Source of the DNA: Sedimenticola sp.
Lineage (GTDB): Bacteria; Pseudomonadota; Gammaproteobacteria; Chromatiales; Chromatiaceae
Assembly: GCA_027041035.1 (NCBI GenBank)
Contig: JALULB010000214.1
Coordinates: forward strand, 1 to 5,445
Reading direction: 5' to 3'
DNA: 5,445 nucleotides
The notes under the pieces are model-generated. The model saw only the letters and a list, made by a program, of their open reading frames with translations. It ran no database searches and had not been told where the DNA came from. Positions 1-4,478 of the stretch are shown in pieces. Numbering within the stretch: the first letter of the stretch is position 1; each line of letters opens with the position of its first letter. A program made the translations under genes and the position numbers.

Positions 1-236
1 AGATGCTCGTCGGTGCCGCCACCGGTGCCGGCCTGATGGCCGGAGCCGCCGCCGTGACTCACCTGAGTACCGCATTGCGTCGCGCCGGTATCCCCGAAGA
101 CAAGCTCGACGAACTGCACCAGAGCATCATGGATGGCAAGACGCTGCTGCTGTTGCATCTTGGCGATGACGATCCACACAAATGGGTTCAAAAATTGCGC
201 TGGAAAGGCGCGGATCCGGTGATGGCTTTGAACTGA
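1..236 (+). CDS. C-terminal part of a DUF1269-like glycine-rich protein (5' truncated)
   Basis: The frame is open from the left edge to a TGA at 234-236, so the gene begins outside the window. The ATG at 3-5 lies inside a Gly/Ala-rich stretch (GAATGAGLMAGAAA) that looks like the middle of a glycine-zipper membrane helix, so it is probably internal and not the true start. The visible 77 residues go from this small-residue segment into a soluble tail containing AGIPEDKLDELHQSI, then GKTLLLLHLGDDD, then a short end (KWVQKLRWKGADPVMAL). The order of glycine-rich hydrophobic segment, 'GI-x-D/E-D' helix and a strand of the 'G-x-LLLL-L' type recalls the C-terminal half of DUF1269 membrane proteins, whose function is unknown. 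This assignment comes from pattern memory, not from a search. The gene is followed by two hairpins and converges on the opposite-strand gene pair. I am confident that it is coding and only moderately confident of the family. Confidence 0.6.
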   Translation, partial: MLVGAATGAGLMAGAAAVTHLSTALRRAGIPEDKLDELHQSIMDGKTLLLLHLGDDDPHKWVQKLRWKGADPVMALN

Positions 237-259
237 GTCAATCATCGTCGGGATATCGA

Positions 260-283
260 GAATCGCCCCTCCACGGGCGATTC
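260..283. terminator. Terminator-like hairpin after the first gene
   Basis: A perfect 9-bp stem (GAATCGCCC at 260-268 with GGGCGATTC at 275-283) closes a 6-nt loop (CTCCAC). It lies 23 nt after the TGA of the + strand gene, where an intrinsic terminator is expected. There is no T-run on either side, so termination may be weak or may depend on the next hairpin. Being symmetric, it could also act on transcripts coming leftward from the gene pair. Confidence 0.5.
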
Positions 284-289
284 GAGCCG

Positions 290-317
290 GGAAACGGAAA
301 GCCCGGCTTCCGTTTCC
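290..317. terminator. Second hairpin, abutting the 151-bp element
   Basis: A perfect 10-bp inverted repeat (GGAAACGGAA at 290-299 and TTCCGTTTCC at 308-317) encloses an 8-nt loop. An alternative stem pairs GCCGGG (286-291) with CCCGGC (302-307). The 3' arm ends exactly one base before the GTAAC end of the mobile-type element. If a U-tract once followed the stem, it has been separated from it. The hairpin itself is plain in the sequence; its role as a terminator is inferred from its place between convergent genes. Confidence 0.45.
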
Positions 318-371
318 GTAACTACTCAGCTAACCGCTGAAATGCGCCAGCTCTGCGTTCAAAAATGGTCA

Positions 372-385
372 TTTACACGTGTAAA
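372..385. repeat. 14-bp perfect palindrome at the centre of the element
   Basis: TTTACACGTGTAAA reads the same on both strands. It is flanked by AAAAATG (361-367) and its complement CATTTTT (390-396), separated from it by 4-nt mismatched stretches, so it forms the tip of a long interrupted hairpin. It could be a protein-binding site or simply the apex of the element's secondary structure. Confidence 0.6.
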
Positions 386-402
386 ATCACATTTTTTGCC
401 TT

Positions 403-452
403 GATCTGACGCATTTCAGCGGCGATCTGACAGTTCCCCTTTATTTGATCTG
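403..452 (+). repeat. Three subterminal GATCTG direct repeats in the right arm of the element
   Basis: GATCTGAC occurs at 403-410 and again at 424-431, and GATCTG occurs a third time at 447-452. The spacing is 21 and 23 nt, close to two helical turns. They sit in the longer, asymmetric right arm. The left arm has only a degenerate inverted counterpart (CAGCTC near 349-354). Regularly spaced subterminal repeats are what a transposase binding region would look like; that role is inferred. Confidence 0.4.
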
Positions 453-479
453 CTCGCTGAGTAGTTACAAATTTCCGGG

Positions 480-701
480 CTATTTCTTGAAATACCGGTC
501 CAGAGCCTTAAGCAGATATAGATAAATCAACACAGCGGAGACCACATACACGGACAGTATCAAAGCCAAGAGAAACTTGCTCTCGACCCATCGAAAGGCG
601 AAAACTATTCCAATGACAACAATACACCAGTATAAAAAGCCGAGCAGTTCATCGATCAGGGAGAACTTCGACAGGTAGTACGCGAACCTCTTAACCTTCA
701 T
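480..701 (-). CDS. Small two-helix membrane protein, candidate immunity protein of the upstream gene
   Basis: I do not recognise this family. From the ATG at 701 it encodes 73 residues, with two hydrophobic segments at about 19-37 (LLGFLYWCIVVIGIVFAF) and 42-65 (KFLLALILSVYVVSAVLIYLYLL). They are joined by a short RWVES turn and bracketed by basic tails (MKVKR and DRYFKK), so both ends are probably cytoplasmic. I chose this start because it falls 13 nt after the stop of the upstream gene. Longer starts at 749 and 800 would run back into that gene, and the added residues look like its shadow. There is no clear Shine-Dalgarno (GGGTCAG is the nearest), so translation may be coupled. Base content is low: 23 G+C in the 60 bases 601-660. 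The stop lies 11 nt from the MITE-like element. The immunity role is a hypothesis from order, size and topology. Confidence 0.65.
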   Translation of the reverse strand: MKVKRFAYYLSKFSLIDELLGFLYWCIVVIGIVFAFRWVESKFLLALILSVYVVSAVLIYLYLLKALDRYFKK

Positions 702-714
702 ACTACTGACCCGG

Positions 715-1416
715 CTAGCGACGGCGCGCGGAGTACACAAAATCCACATTGCGGCGAAACGACTGAACATTCTGTTCAGCCAGCGAAACACCTTCCACAT
801 ATTTTTTCAATGGTTCCTCCACGAGAAAATAGAGTAACTGCAAATCACCATGCTCCTTCAAAATCCGATACAGGGTCGGACTCTTACCCCGAAGTCTCAG
901 GGCAGCATATGAGGCGCGCTGCATGACGCCCTGCATCATAAGCAGGCCAATCGGCGTACCCAAGCCTGTGAACGAAGCACCCGCCGAAACCCCAATCTTC
1001 TTGGCCAGCCGCTTGTATACCGCGCTTTTAGCGATAGCTATCGTGATTCTCCCCGCCACCACGGTCGCCAGCTTTTTCCCAATGACCAGCCGCCCCGCAC
1101 CATACGCCGCGCCTATCCCCGCCTGCTTCGCCAGATAGTCAATGGCCGAATCCGGAAAATAGGAGTAATAGTGCTCAAGCACATGAACAATAATCCGGAA
1201 AAGCGGGCTTCGGTCATCGCTAAGACCGTACTCCAGAAACTCACCCATCAAATCGATCATCGCCGAGTTTTCATGACCGATCGTTGCTACCCGACCATCT
1301 TCACCGAAACCAATGCCCTCGGCCGTTCGCTCTATTCCATAAGCAAGATCCTCGCCTACTGAATAGACTCCTTTACCTAAGGCAACCGCTACATCAACGA
1401 CATCATCCACCGACAT
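715..1416 (-). CDS. Unrecognised 233-residue protein with a glycine-rich hydrophobic hairpin, candidate membrane-active toxin
   Basis: I cannot name the family. The start is well supported: GAGG lies 7 nt before the ATG at 1416, and a promoter lies further upstream. No signal peptide is visible. The N-terminal half (1-95) is mostly polar and amphipathic (VALGKGVYSVGEDLAYG, then an acidic and aromatic segment ending EHYYSYFPD). Residues 98-130 (AGIGAAYGAGRLVIGKK followed by LATVVAGRITIAIA) and 141-164 (IGVSAGASFTGLGTPIGLLM) form two small-residue-rich hydrophobic stretches separated by a basic link (KRLAKK), as in a membrane-inserting hairpin. The last 60 residues are charged and end in RRR. 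Pore-forming bacterial effectors and colicins use buried hydrophobic hairpins and pair with small membrane immunity proteins encoded just downstream, and the next gene fits that pattern. The toxin role is inference; an uncharacterised membrane-associated protein is equally compatible. No T6SS or other secretion gene is in view. Confidence 0.75.
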   Translation of the reverse strand: MSVDDVVDVAVALGKGVYSVGEDLAYGIERTAEGIGFGEDGRVATIGHENSAMIDLMGEFLEYGLSDDRSPLFRIIVHVLEHYYSYFPDSAIDYLAKQAGIGAAYGAGRLVIGKKLATVVAGRITIAIAKSAVYKRLAKKIGVSAGASFTGLGTPIGLLMMQGVMQRASYAALRLRGKSPTLYRILKEHGDLQLLYFLVEEPLKKYVEGVSLAEQNVQSFRRNVDFVYSARRR

Positions 1417-1423
1417 GCTACAA

Positions 1424-1427
1424 CCTC
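1424..1427 (-). promoter_or_regulatory. Ribosome binding site of the 233-residue gene
   Basis: On the minus strand, GAGG (within GGGGTGAGG) lies 7 nt before the ATG at 1416. This is good spacing and fixes the start of the gene. Confidence 0.65.
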
Positions 1428-1492
1428 ACCCCTAAAATTCTTGACCTGAACCAAGGACTCATTCCCAGACAGACATAGAAACAAAAAAAGGA

Positions 1493-1521
1493 ATTATACC
1501 CCTATCCCGCACTGCTTTCAT
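1493..1521 (-). promoter_or_regulatory. Sigma70-like promoter of the two-gene unit
   Basis: Read on the minus strand, a consensus -10 box TATAAT (1498-1493) is preceded by a 17-nt spacer and ATGAAA (1521-1516), which matches four of six positions of TTGACA. Transcription would start near 1486, in a T-rich tract, giving a leader of about 70 nt before the ATG at 1416. The perfect -10 and ideal spacing make this the most convincing promoter in the window. It implies the pair is transcribed independently of the waaA block. Confidence 0.6.
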
Positions 1522-1530
1522 GAATCATGA
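1518..1530. repeat. TCATGA direct repeat overlapping the -35 region
   Basis: TCATGA occurs at 1518-1523 and 1525-1530. The first copy lies within the 8-bp palindrome TTCATGAA (1517-1524), overlapping the -35 box of the gene-pair promoter. A regulator site here would block or assist polymerase. The motif is short, so chance is a real alternative. Confidence 0.25.
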
Positions 1531-1706
1531 CTCGCCAAAAACCGGCTCCGCATCACAGAACTCGCCCCAGTCGTTTTTTTCGACGACAGAATCACCTTGC
1601 CCCTCAGAGCACGGCACAAGCTGCCACCCGGCCGGGGCGATTCCGCGAGAATGAAGGCCAGTGGCGGATCTGCTCGACCGAAAACAGCTCGGTCAAGAAA
1701 CACGGC
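1531..1706. other. Intergenic stretch between the waaA block and the gene pair
   Basis: I see no convincing gene here. An open frame on the minus strand (GTG at 1703 down to 1518) encodes a low-complexity 61-residue peptide without recognisable features. Structures present are a 6-bp stem (GACCGA 1676-1681 with TCGGTC 1689-1694, loop 7 nt) just after the cytochrome stop, which might weakly terminate the waaA block but has no T-run, and the 10-bp palindrome CCCGGCCGGG (1627-1636). The stretch marks the change from GC-rich to AT-richer sequence. Confidence 0.4.
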
Positions 1707-2390
1707 TCACGCGTCCTTGTCCCGTTCCGGCAGGCGCACGATATTCTCCAGCGATATCCGATGCGTCTTGACGACTTCGTCGGGATCGATACGCGGGATA
1801 ACGAAGATGCGATGCCCGTTGATCATCGCCGAAACGTCGGAACCCGTGCCCTTCATATCGTGCAGCACCACCGCGATGATGTGCGTGACGCTGAACAGGG
1901 TGATCGCGGTGGCCCACCAGACGTGCATGCTGGGCAGGTAGAAGCCATACACGATCGGCCATTTCGGTGCGGCGAAGCCGGTCACGACCACCATCACCAA
2001 GGCGAGCAACAACAGCAGGTAAACGGGTCCCCACAGCGGATTGTGGGCGTACCATTTCGGCAATGGCATGCGGCCGAAGCTGACATAGAACTTGACCATG
2101 TCCTTCATCACGTGGGTGCGCGTCATGTCCGGCAACAGGGTTCGGGCCCGCTCGACCTCGGTACCGCGAAACAGCAGCCACAGGCGCAGGCCAAGGCCGG
2201 CGACCAATGCGTAGGCGGCCAGGTAGTGGTCCTGCGCGGCGTTACCCGCCAGACTCGGCGCGGACTTGAGCAACCAACCGGTCAGGATCAATGCCAGCGT
2301 GCCGCCGGCCATCAACCAGTGAGCCAGGCGCAACCAGCCCCGCCATACCAGCAGGCGTTGAATCTGTTCGGCTTTGATGTTGTTTGTCAT
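1707..2390 (-). CDS. Cytochrome b561 / Ni-hydrogenase-type b cytochrome (PF01292-like)
   Basis: This 227-residue integral membrane protein is predicted to bind b-type haem and pass electrons between the quinone pool and a partner. It opens with the family hallmark LVWRGWLRLAHWLMA (His24 in helix 1, about 18-42). Helix 2 contains His55 in QDHYLAAYALVAGLGLRLWLL. The YAHNPLWGPVYLLLLLAL segment (His116) leads helix 3, and helix 4 carries His156 (SMHVWWA), His170 and His177 (THIIAVVLHDMKG). His24, His55, His156 and His170 are the likely haem-ligand pool by family analogy. A soluble tail follows (MINGHRIFVIPRIDPDEVVKTHRIS), and its 'INGHRIF' resembles other single-gene members. The ATG at 2390 is 22 nt after the waaA stop with only a weak GTGAG site, so it probably depends on the waaA transcript. 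No hydrogenase, formate dehydrogenase or c-type cytochrome gene is nearby, so its electron partner is unknown. Confidence 0.88.
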   Translation of the reverse strand: MTNNIKAEQIQRLLVWRGWLRLAHWLMAGGTLALILTGWLLKSAPSLAGNAAQDHYLAAYALVAGLGLRLWLLFRGTEVERARTLLPDMTRTHVMKDMVKFYVSFGRMPLPKWYAHNPLWGPVYLLLLLALVMVVVTGFAAPKWPIVYGFYLPSMHVWWATAITLFSVTHIIAVVLHDMKGTGSDVSAMINGHRIFVIPRIDPDEVVKTHRISLENIVRLPERDKDA

Positions 2391-2412
2391 CGGGTGTGTC
2401 TCACGAAAAATG

Positions 2413-3711
2413 TCAGGGCGGCGGATTATCCTGTTTGCAGTCGATCACCGCATTGAGCAAGGTTAAAAGCTGGTCCAGCGCGCCGCGATTCGCCGCGACC
2501 GCCTTGCGTCCGTTCTCGCCCTGGCGCGTCCGCGTGCTGGCGTCGCTCAGCCATTCACGCATCGCGCCGGCCAGGCTTTCGGCATCGTGAACCTCGATCG
2601 CCGCGTCGTGCTCCAGCAGGGTCTGGGCGATGGCGGCGAAGTTGAACATATGCGGACCGAAGCACACCGGCACGCCCAGCGCGGCGGGTTCCAACACATT
2701 GTGCCCACCGCGCTCGATCAGGCTGCCGCCGACGAAGGCGGCATCCGAGGCGGCGATCAACAGCGGCAGCTCACCCATGGTATCGCCGATGTAGATCTGG
2801 GTGGCGGCATCCACCCAGGCATCGCTCGAACGCCTTTGAATACGGAAGCCTTCCGTCTCGGCAAGCGAGCAGACCGGGTCGAAACGCTCGGGATGCCGCG
2901 GCGCGAGTATCAGCAAGGCATTCGGCACCGATGCCAGCAAACGACGATGCGCGGCGAGCACGATCTCGTCTTCGCCGGCATGCGTGCTGGCCGCCACCCA
3001 TACCATACGGCCAGCGCCATCGGCATCGTTCCAGCTTCGGCGCATCGCCTCGGCCTGTTCCAGCAGACTCGCCGGCAGGCGGAAATCGAACTTGATGCTG
3101 CCGGTCACCTTCACCGCTTGCGGCCGGGCGCCGAGGTCGATGAACCGCCGCGCGTCGCGCTCGTGCTGCGCGGCGATCAGGCTCAGGCCGGAGAACACCC
3201 GGCGGGTAAAGCCGCCCAGGCGCGCATAGCCCCGCGCCGAGCGCTCGGACAGGCGGGCGTTGGCGAGCACCACGGGAATGTTTTCCCGCGCGCAGACGTG
3301 GATCAGGTTTGGCCAGATCTCGGTTTCCATCAGGATCACCGCGACGGGACGCGCGCGCGTCAGGAAACGGCGCAGAAACAGCGGCAAATCGAACGGCAGG
3401 TAGCTGTGGCGTACACTGTCGCCAAACAGCTCGCGCACGCGCCGCGAGCCGGTCGGCGTGGTCGTCGTGACGACGATCTCGCAATCCGGCCAGCGGCTCA
3501 GCAGTTCACGGATCAGGCGCTGCGCCGCCTGGGTTTCGCCGACCGACACGGCATGCAGCCAGACCGACGGGCGCTGAAGCTGAAAGGGCGCATCGCCAAA
3601 GCGTTCGGCGATGCGCCGACGGTAGGCGGGCGCTTTCAGGCTGCGCCAGTAGAGTCGCGCGACGACGAACGGCAGCGCCAGCCACAAGAGAAGCGTGTAG
3701 AGCAGCCTCAC
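2413..3711 (-). CDS. waaA: 3-deoxy-D-manno-octulosonic acid (Kdo) transferase
   Basis: WaaA (KdtA) transfers Kdo from CMP-Kdo to tetraacyl-disaccharide-1,4'-bisphosphate lipid A precursor on the cytoplasmic face of the inner membrane, starting the LPS core. At 432 residues it is of normal length. An N-terminal hydrophobic anchor (LLYTLLLWLALPFVVARL, 3-20) precedes two GT-B-type domains. Diagnostic motifs are WLHAVSVGET (51-60) with the catalytic Glu59, METEIWPNL (128-136), VTGSIKFD (202-209), ASTHAGEDE (241-249), APRHPERF (270-277), GDTMGEL (309-315) and GGSLIERGGHNVLEPA (328-343), where donor nucleotide-sugar contacts lie. The start is a GTG whose bases overlap the TGA of the upstream aldo/keto reductase (GTGA at 3708-3711), and the Shine-Dalgarno is poor, so translation is probably coupled. 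The residues from this GTG (MRLLYTLLLW) match the family N-terminus. How many Kdo units it adds cannot be told from sequence alone. Confidence 0.97.
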   Translation of the reverse strand: MRLLYTLLLWLALPFVVARLYWRSLKAPAYRRRIAERFGDAPFQLQRPSVWLHAVSVGETQAAQRLIRELLSRWPDCEIVVTTTTPTGSRRVRELFGDSVRHSYLPFDLPLFLRRFLTRARPVAVILMETEIWPNLIHVCARENIPVVLANARLSERSARGYARLGGFTRRVFSGLSLIAAQHERDARRFIDLGARPQAVKVTGSIKFDFRLPASLLEQAEAMRRSWNDADGAGRMVWVAASTHAGEDEIVLAAHRRLLASVPNALLILAPRHPERFDPVCSLAETEGFRIQRRSSDAWVDAATQIYIGDTMGELPLLIAASDAAFVGGSLIERGGHNVLEPAALGVPVCFGPHMFNFAAIAQTLLEHDAAIEVHDAESLAGAMREWLSDASTRTRQGENGRKAVAANRGALDQLLTLLNAVIDCKQDNPPP

Positions 3712-4478
3712 GCGTCCAACAGCTCGGCGGCGATGCGCGCGTTGTCACGCAGATGGGCGGGATTTATCGTGCCGATGATGATGGCGCCGACACCGGGTTG
3801 CGAGAAGATGAAGCGCATCGCGCTTGCGACATCGTTGTCGTGGCCGCTTTGCAGCGCCTTCTTCACCAGCACGCCCTTGCGCCGTCGCCGCGCTTCGAGC
3901 AGCACCGGGATCTCTTCTGTATGAGCGGTGTTGCAGGTTGCCATGACGATATCCAGACGCTCGACCACCGCCAACCCGCCGGCGACGGTTTTCGAGGACA
4001 TGCCGTGGGCGCGGATCAGGCCACGCTGTTTCAGCGATTCCAGCGCATCGACCGCGCCGCTGTCGTCGAGGATCGCCAGATCGTCGCCGTTGGAATGGAT
4101 CAGCACCGCGTCCAGATAGTCACTACGCAGGTCCCGCAGGCTGCGCTCCACGGAATGCACGATGCCGTCGAAGCTGAAATCGAAGAACGATCGGCCGTCG
4201 CGAAACTGCTCGCCGGCCTTGGAGACGATCACCCAGCGCTCGCGCGGACCCGGCAGCAGACGCCCGAGACGTTCCTCGGCGACGCCGTAGGCCGGCGCGG
4301 TATCGAGCAGATTGATGCCCAGGTCAGCCGCCAGCGACAGCAGCTCGCGCGCCTCGGCGTCCTCCGGAATGCGAAAGCCGCGCGGATACTTGACCTGCTG
4401 GTCACGCCCCAGCTTGACCGTGCCAAGGCCAAGCGGACTGACCTCGATACCGGTGTCGCCCAGCGGCCTCAGCACCAT
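3708..4478 (-). CDS. Aldo/keto reductase
   Basis: This is a 256-residue NAD(P)H-dependent oxidoreductase of the aldo/keto reductase superfamily, predicted to be cytoplasmic with a TIM-barrel fold. The start is the ATG at 4478, giving MVLRPLGDTGIEVSPLGLGT, the classic AKR opening; longer in-frame extensions are shadows of the upstream gene. The catalytic tetrad is complete: Asp59 and Tyr64 in LLDTAPAYG, Lys87 in VIVSKAGE and His128 in AVLIHSN. The cofactor-binding end is present as IIIGTINPAHLRDN (233-246). It is shorter than many AKRs (about 300 or more residues), but every core motif is there. It overlaps the upstream flavin oxidoreductase by 10 nt and waaA by 4 nt, so the three are probably one transcript. 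Substrate unknown: the location suggests, but does not show, a link to envelope or sugar metabolism. Confidence 0.93.
   Translation of the reverse strand: MVLRPLGDTGIEVSPLGLGTVKLGRDQQVKYPRGFRIPEDAEARELLSLAADLGINLLDTAPAYGVAEERLGRLLPGPRERWVIVSKAGEQFRDGRSFFDFSFDGIVHSVERSLRDLRSDYLDAVLIHSNGDDLAILDDSGAVDALESLKQRGLIRAHGMSSKTVAGGLAVVERLDIVMATCNTAHTEEIPVLLEARRRRKGVLVKKALQSGHDNDVASAMRFIFSQPGVGAIIIGTINPAHLRDNARIAAELLDA

Larger units (their letters stand above)
318..468. mobile_element. 151-bp MITE-like element with 13-bp perfect terminal inverted repeats (IS66-like ends?)
   Basis: The ends are exact inverted repeats: GTAACTACTCAGC (318-330) and GCTGAGTAGTTAC (456-468). Inside lie a second perfect 13-bp inverted repeat, CCGCTGAAATGCG (334-346) with CGCATTTCAGCGG (410-422), a 7-bp pair (361-367 with 390-396) and a central 14-bp palindrome TTTACACGTGTAAA (372-385). 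No plausible reading frame is present, so the element would have to be mobilised in trans. Ends beginning GTAA and 8-bp target duplications are typical of the IS66 family. The 8-bp flanks here (CCGTTTCC at 310-317, AAATTTCC at 469-476) agree at only 5 of 8 positions, so a target duplication is either decayed or absent. I infer a non-autonomous relic; the assignment to IS66 is tentative. Confidence 0.7.

Noticed and set aside
318..468. CRISPR repeat or rho-independent terminator as the explanation for the inverted repeats
   Set aside because: There is only one unit with no spacers, and terminal repeats 125 bp apart with nested internal repeats do not form a terminator; a mobile-type element fits better.
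702..800. Longer start for the two-helix membrane protein (ATG at 800 or 749)
   Set aside because: The extension overlaps the end of the upstream gene, has no ribosome binding site that I can see, and adds residues that look like the other frame of that gene.
1518..1703. 61-codon minus-strand frame just after the cytochrome b stop (GTG start)
   Set aside because: There is no ribosome binding site, no recognisable domain, and it ends in the promoter region of the gene pair.
1527..2456. 309-codon open frame on the + strand across the cytochrome b gene
   Set aside because: The product is low-complexity (Gln/His/Arg-rich), and the opposite strand encodes a clear membrane cytochrome with conserved histidines.
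2587..3924. 445-codon open frame on the + strand opposite waaA and the aldo/keto reductase
   Set aside because: It runs antisense to waaA, which has all its family motifs. Its product is rich in Arg, Gln, His and Gly without domains, as expected of a GC-rich shadow frame.
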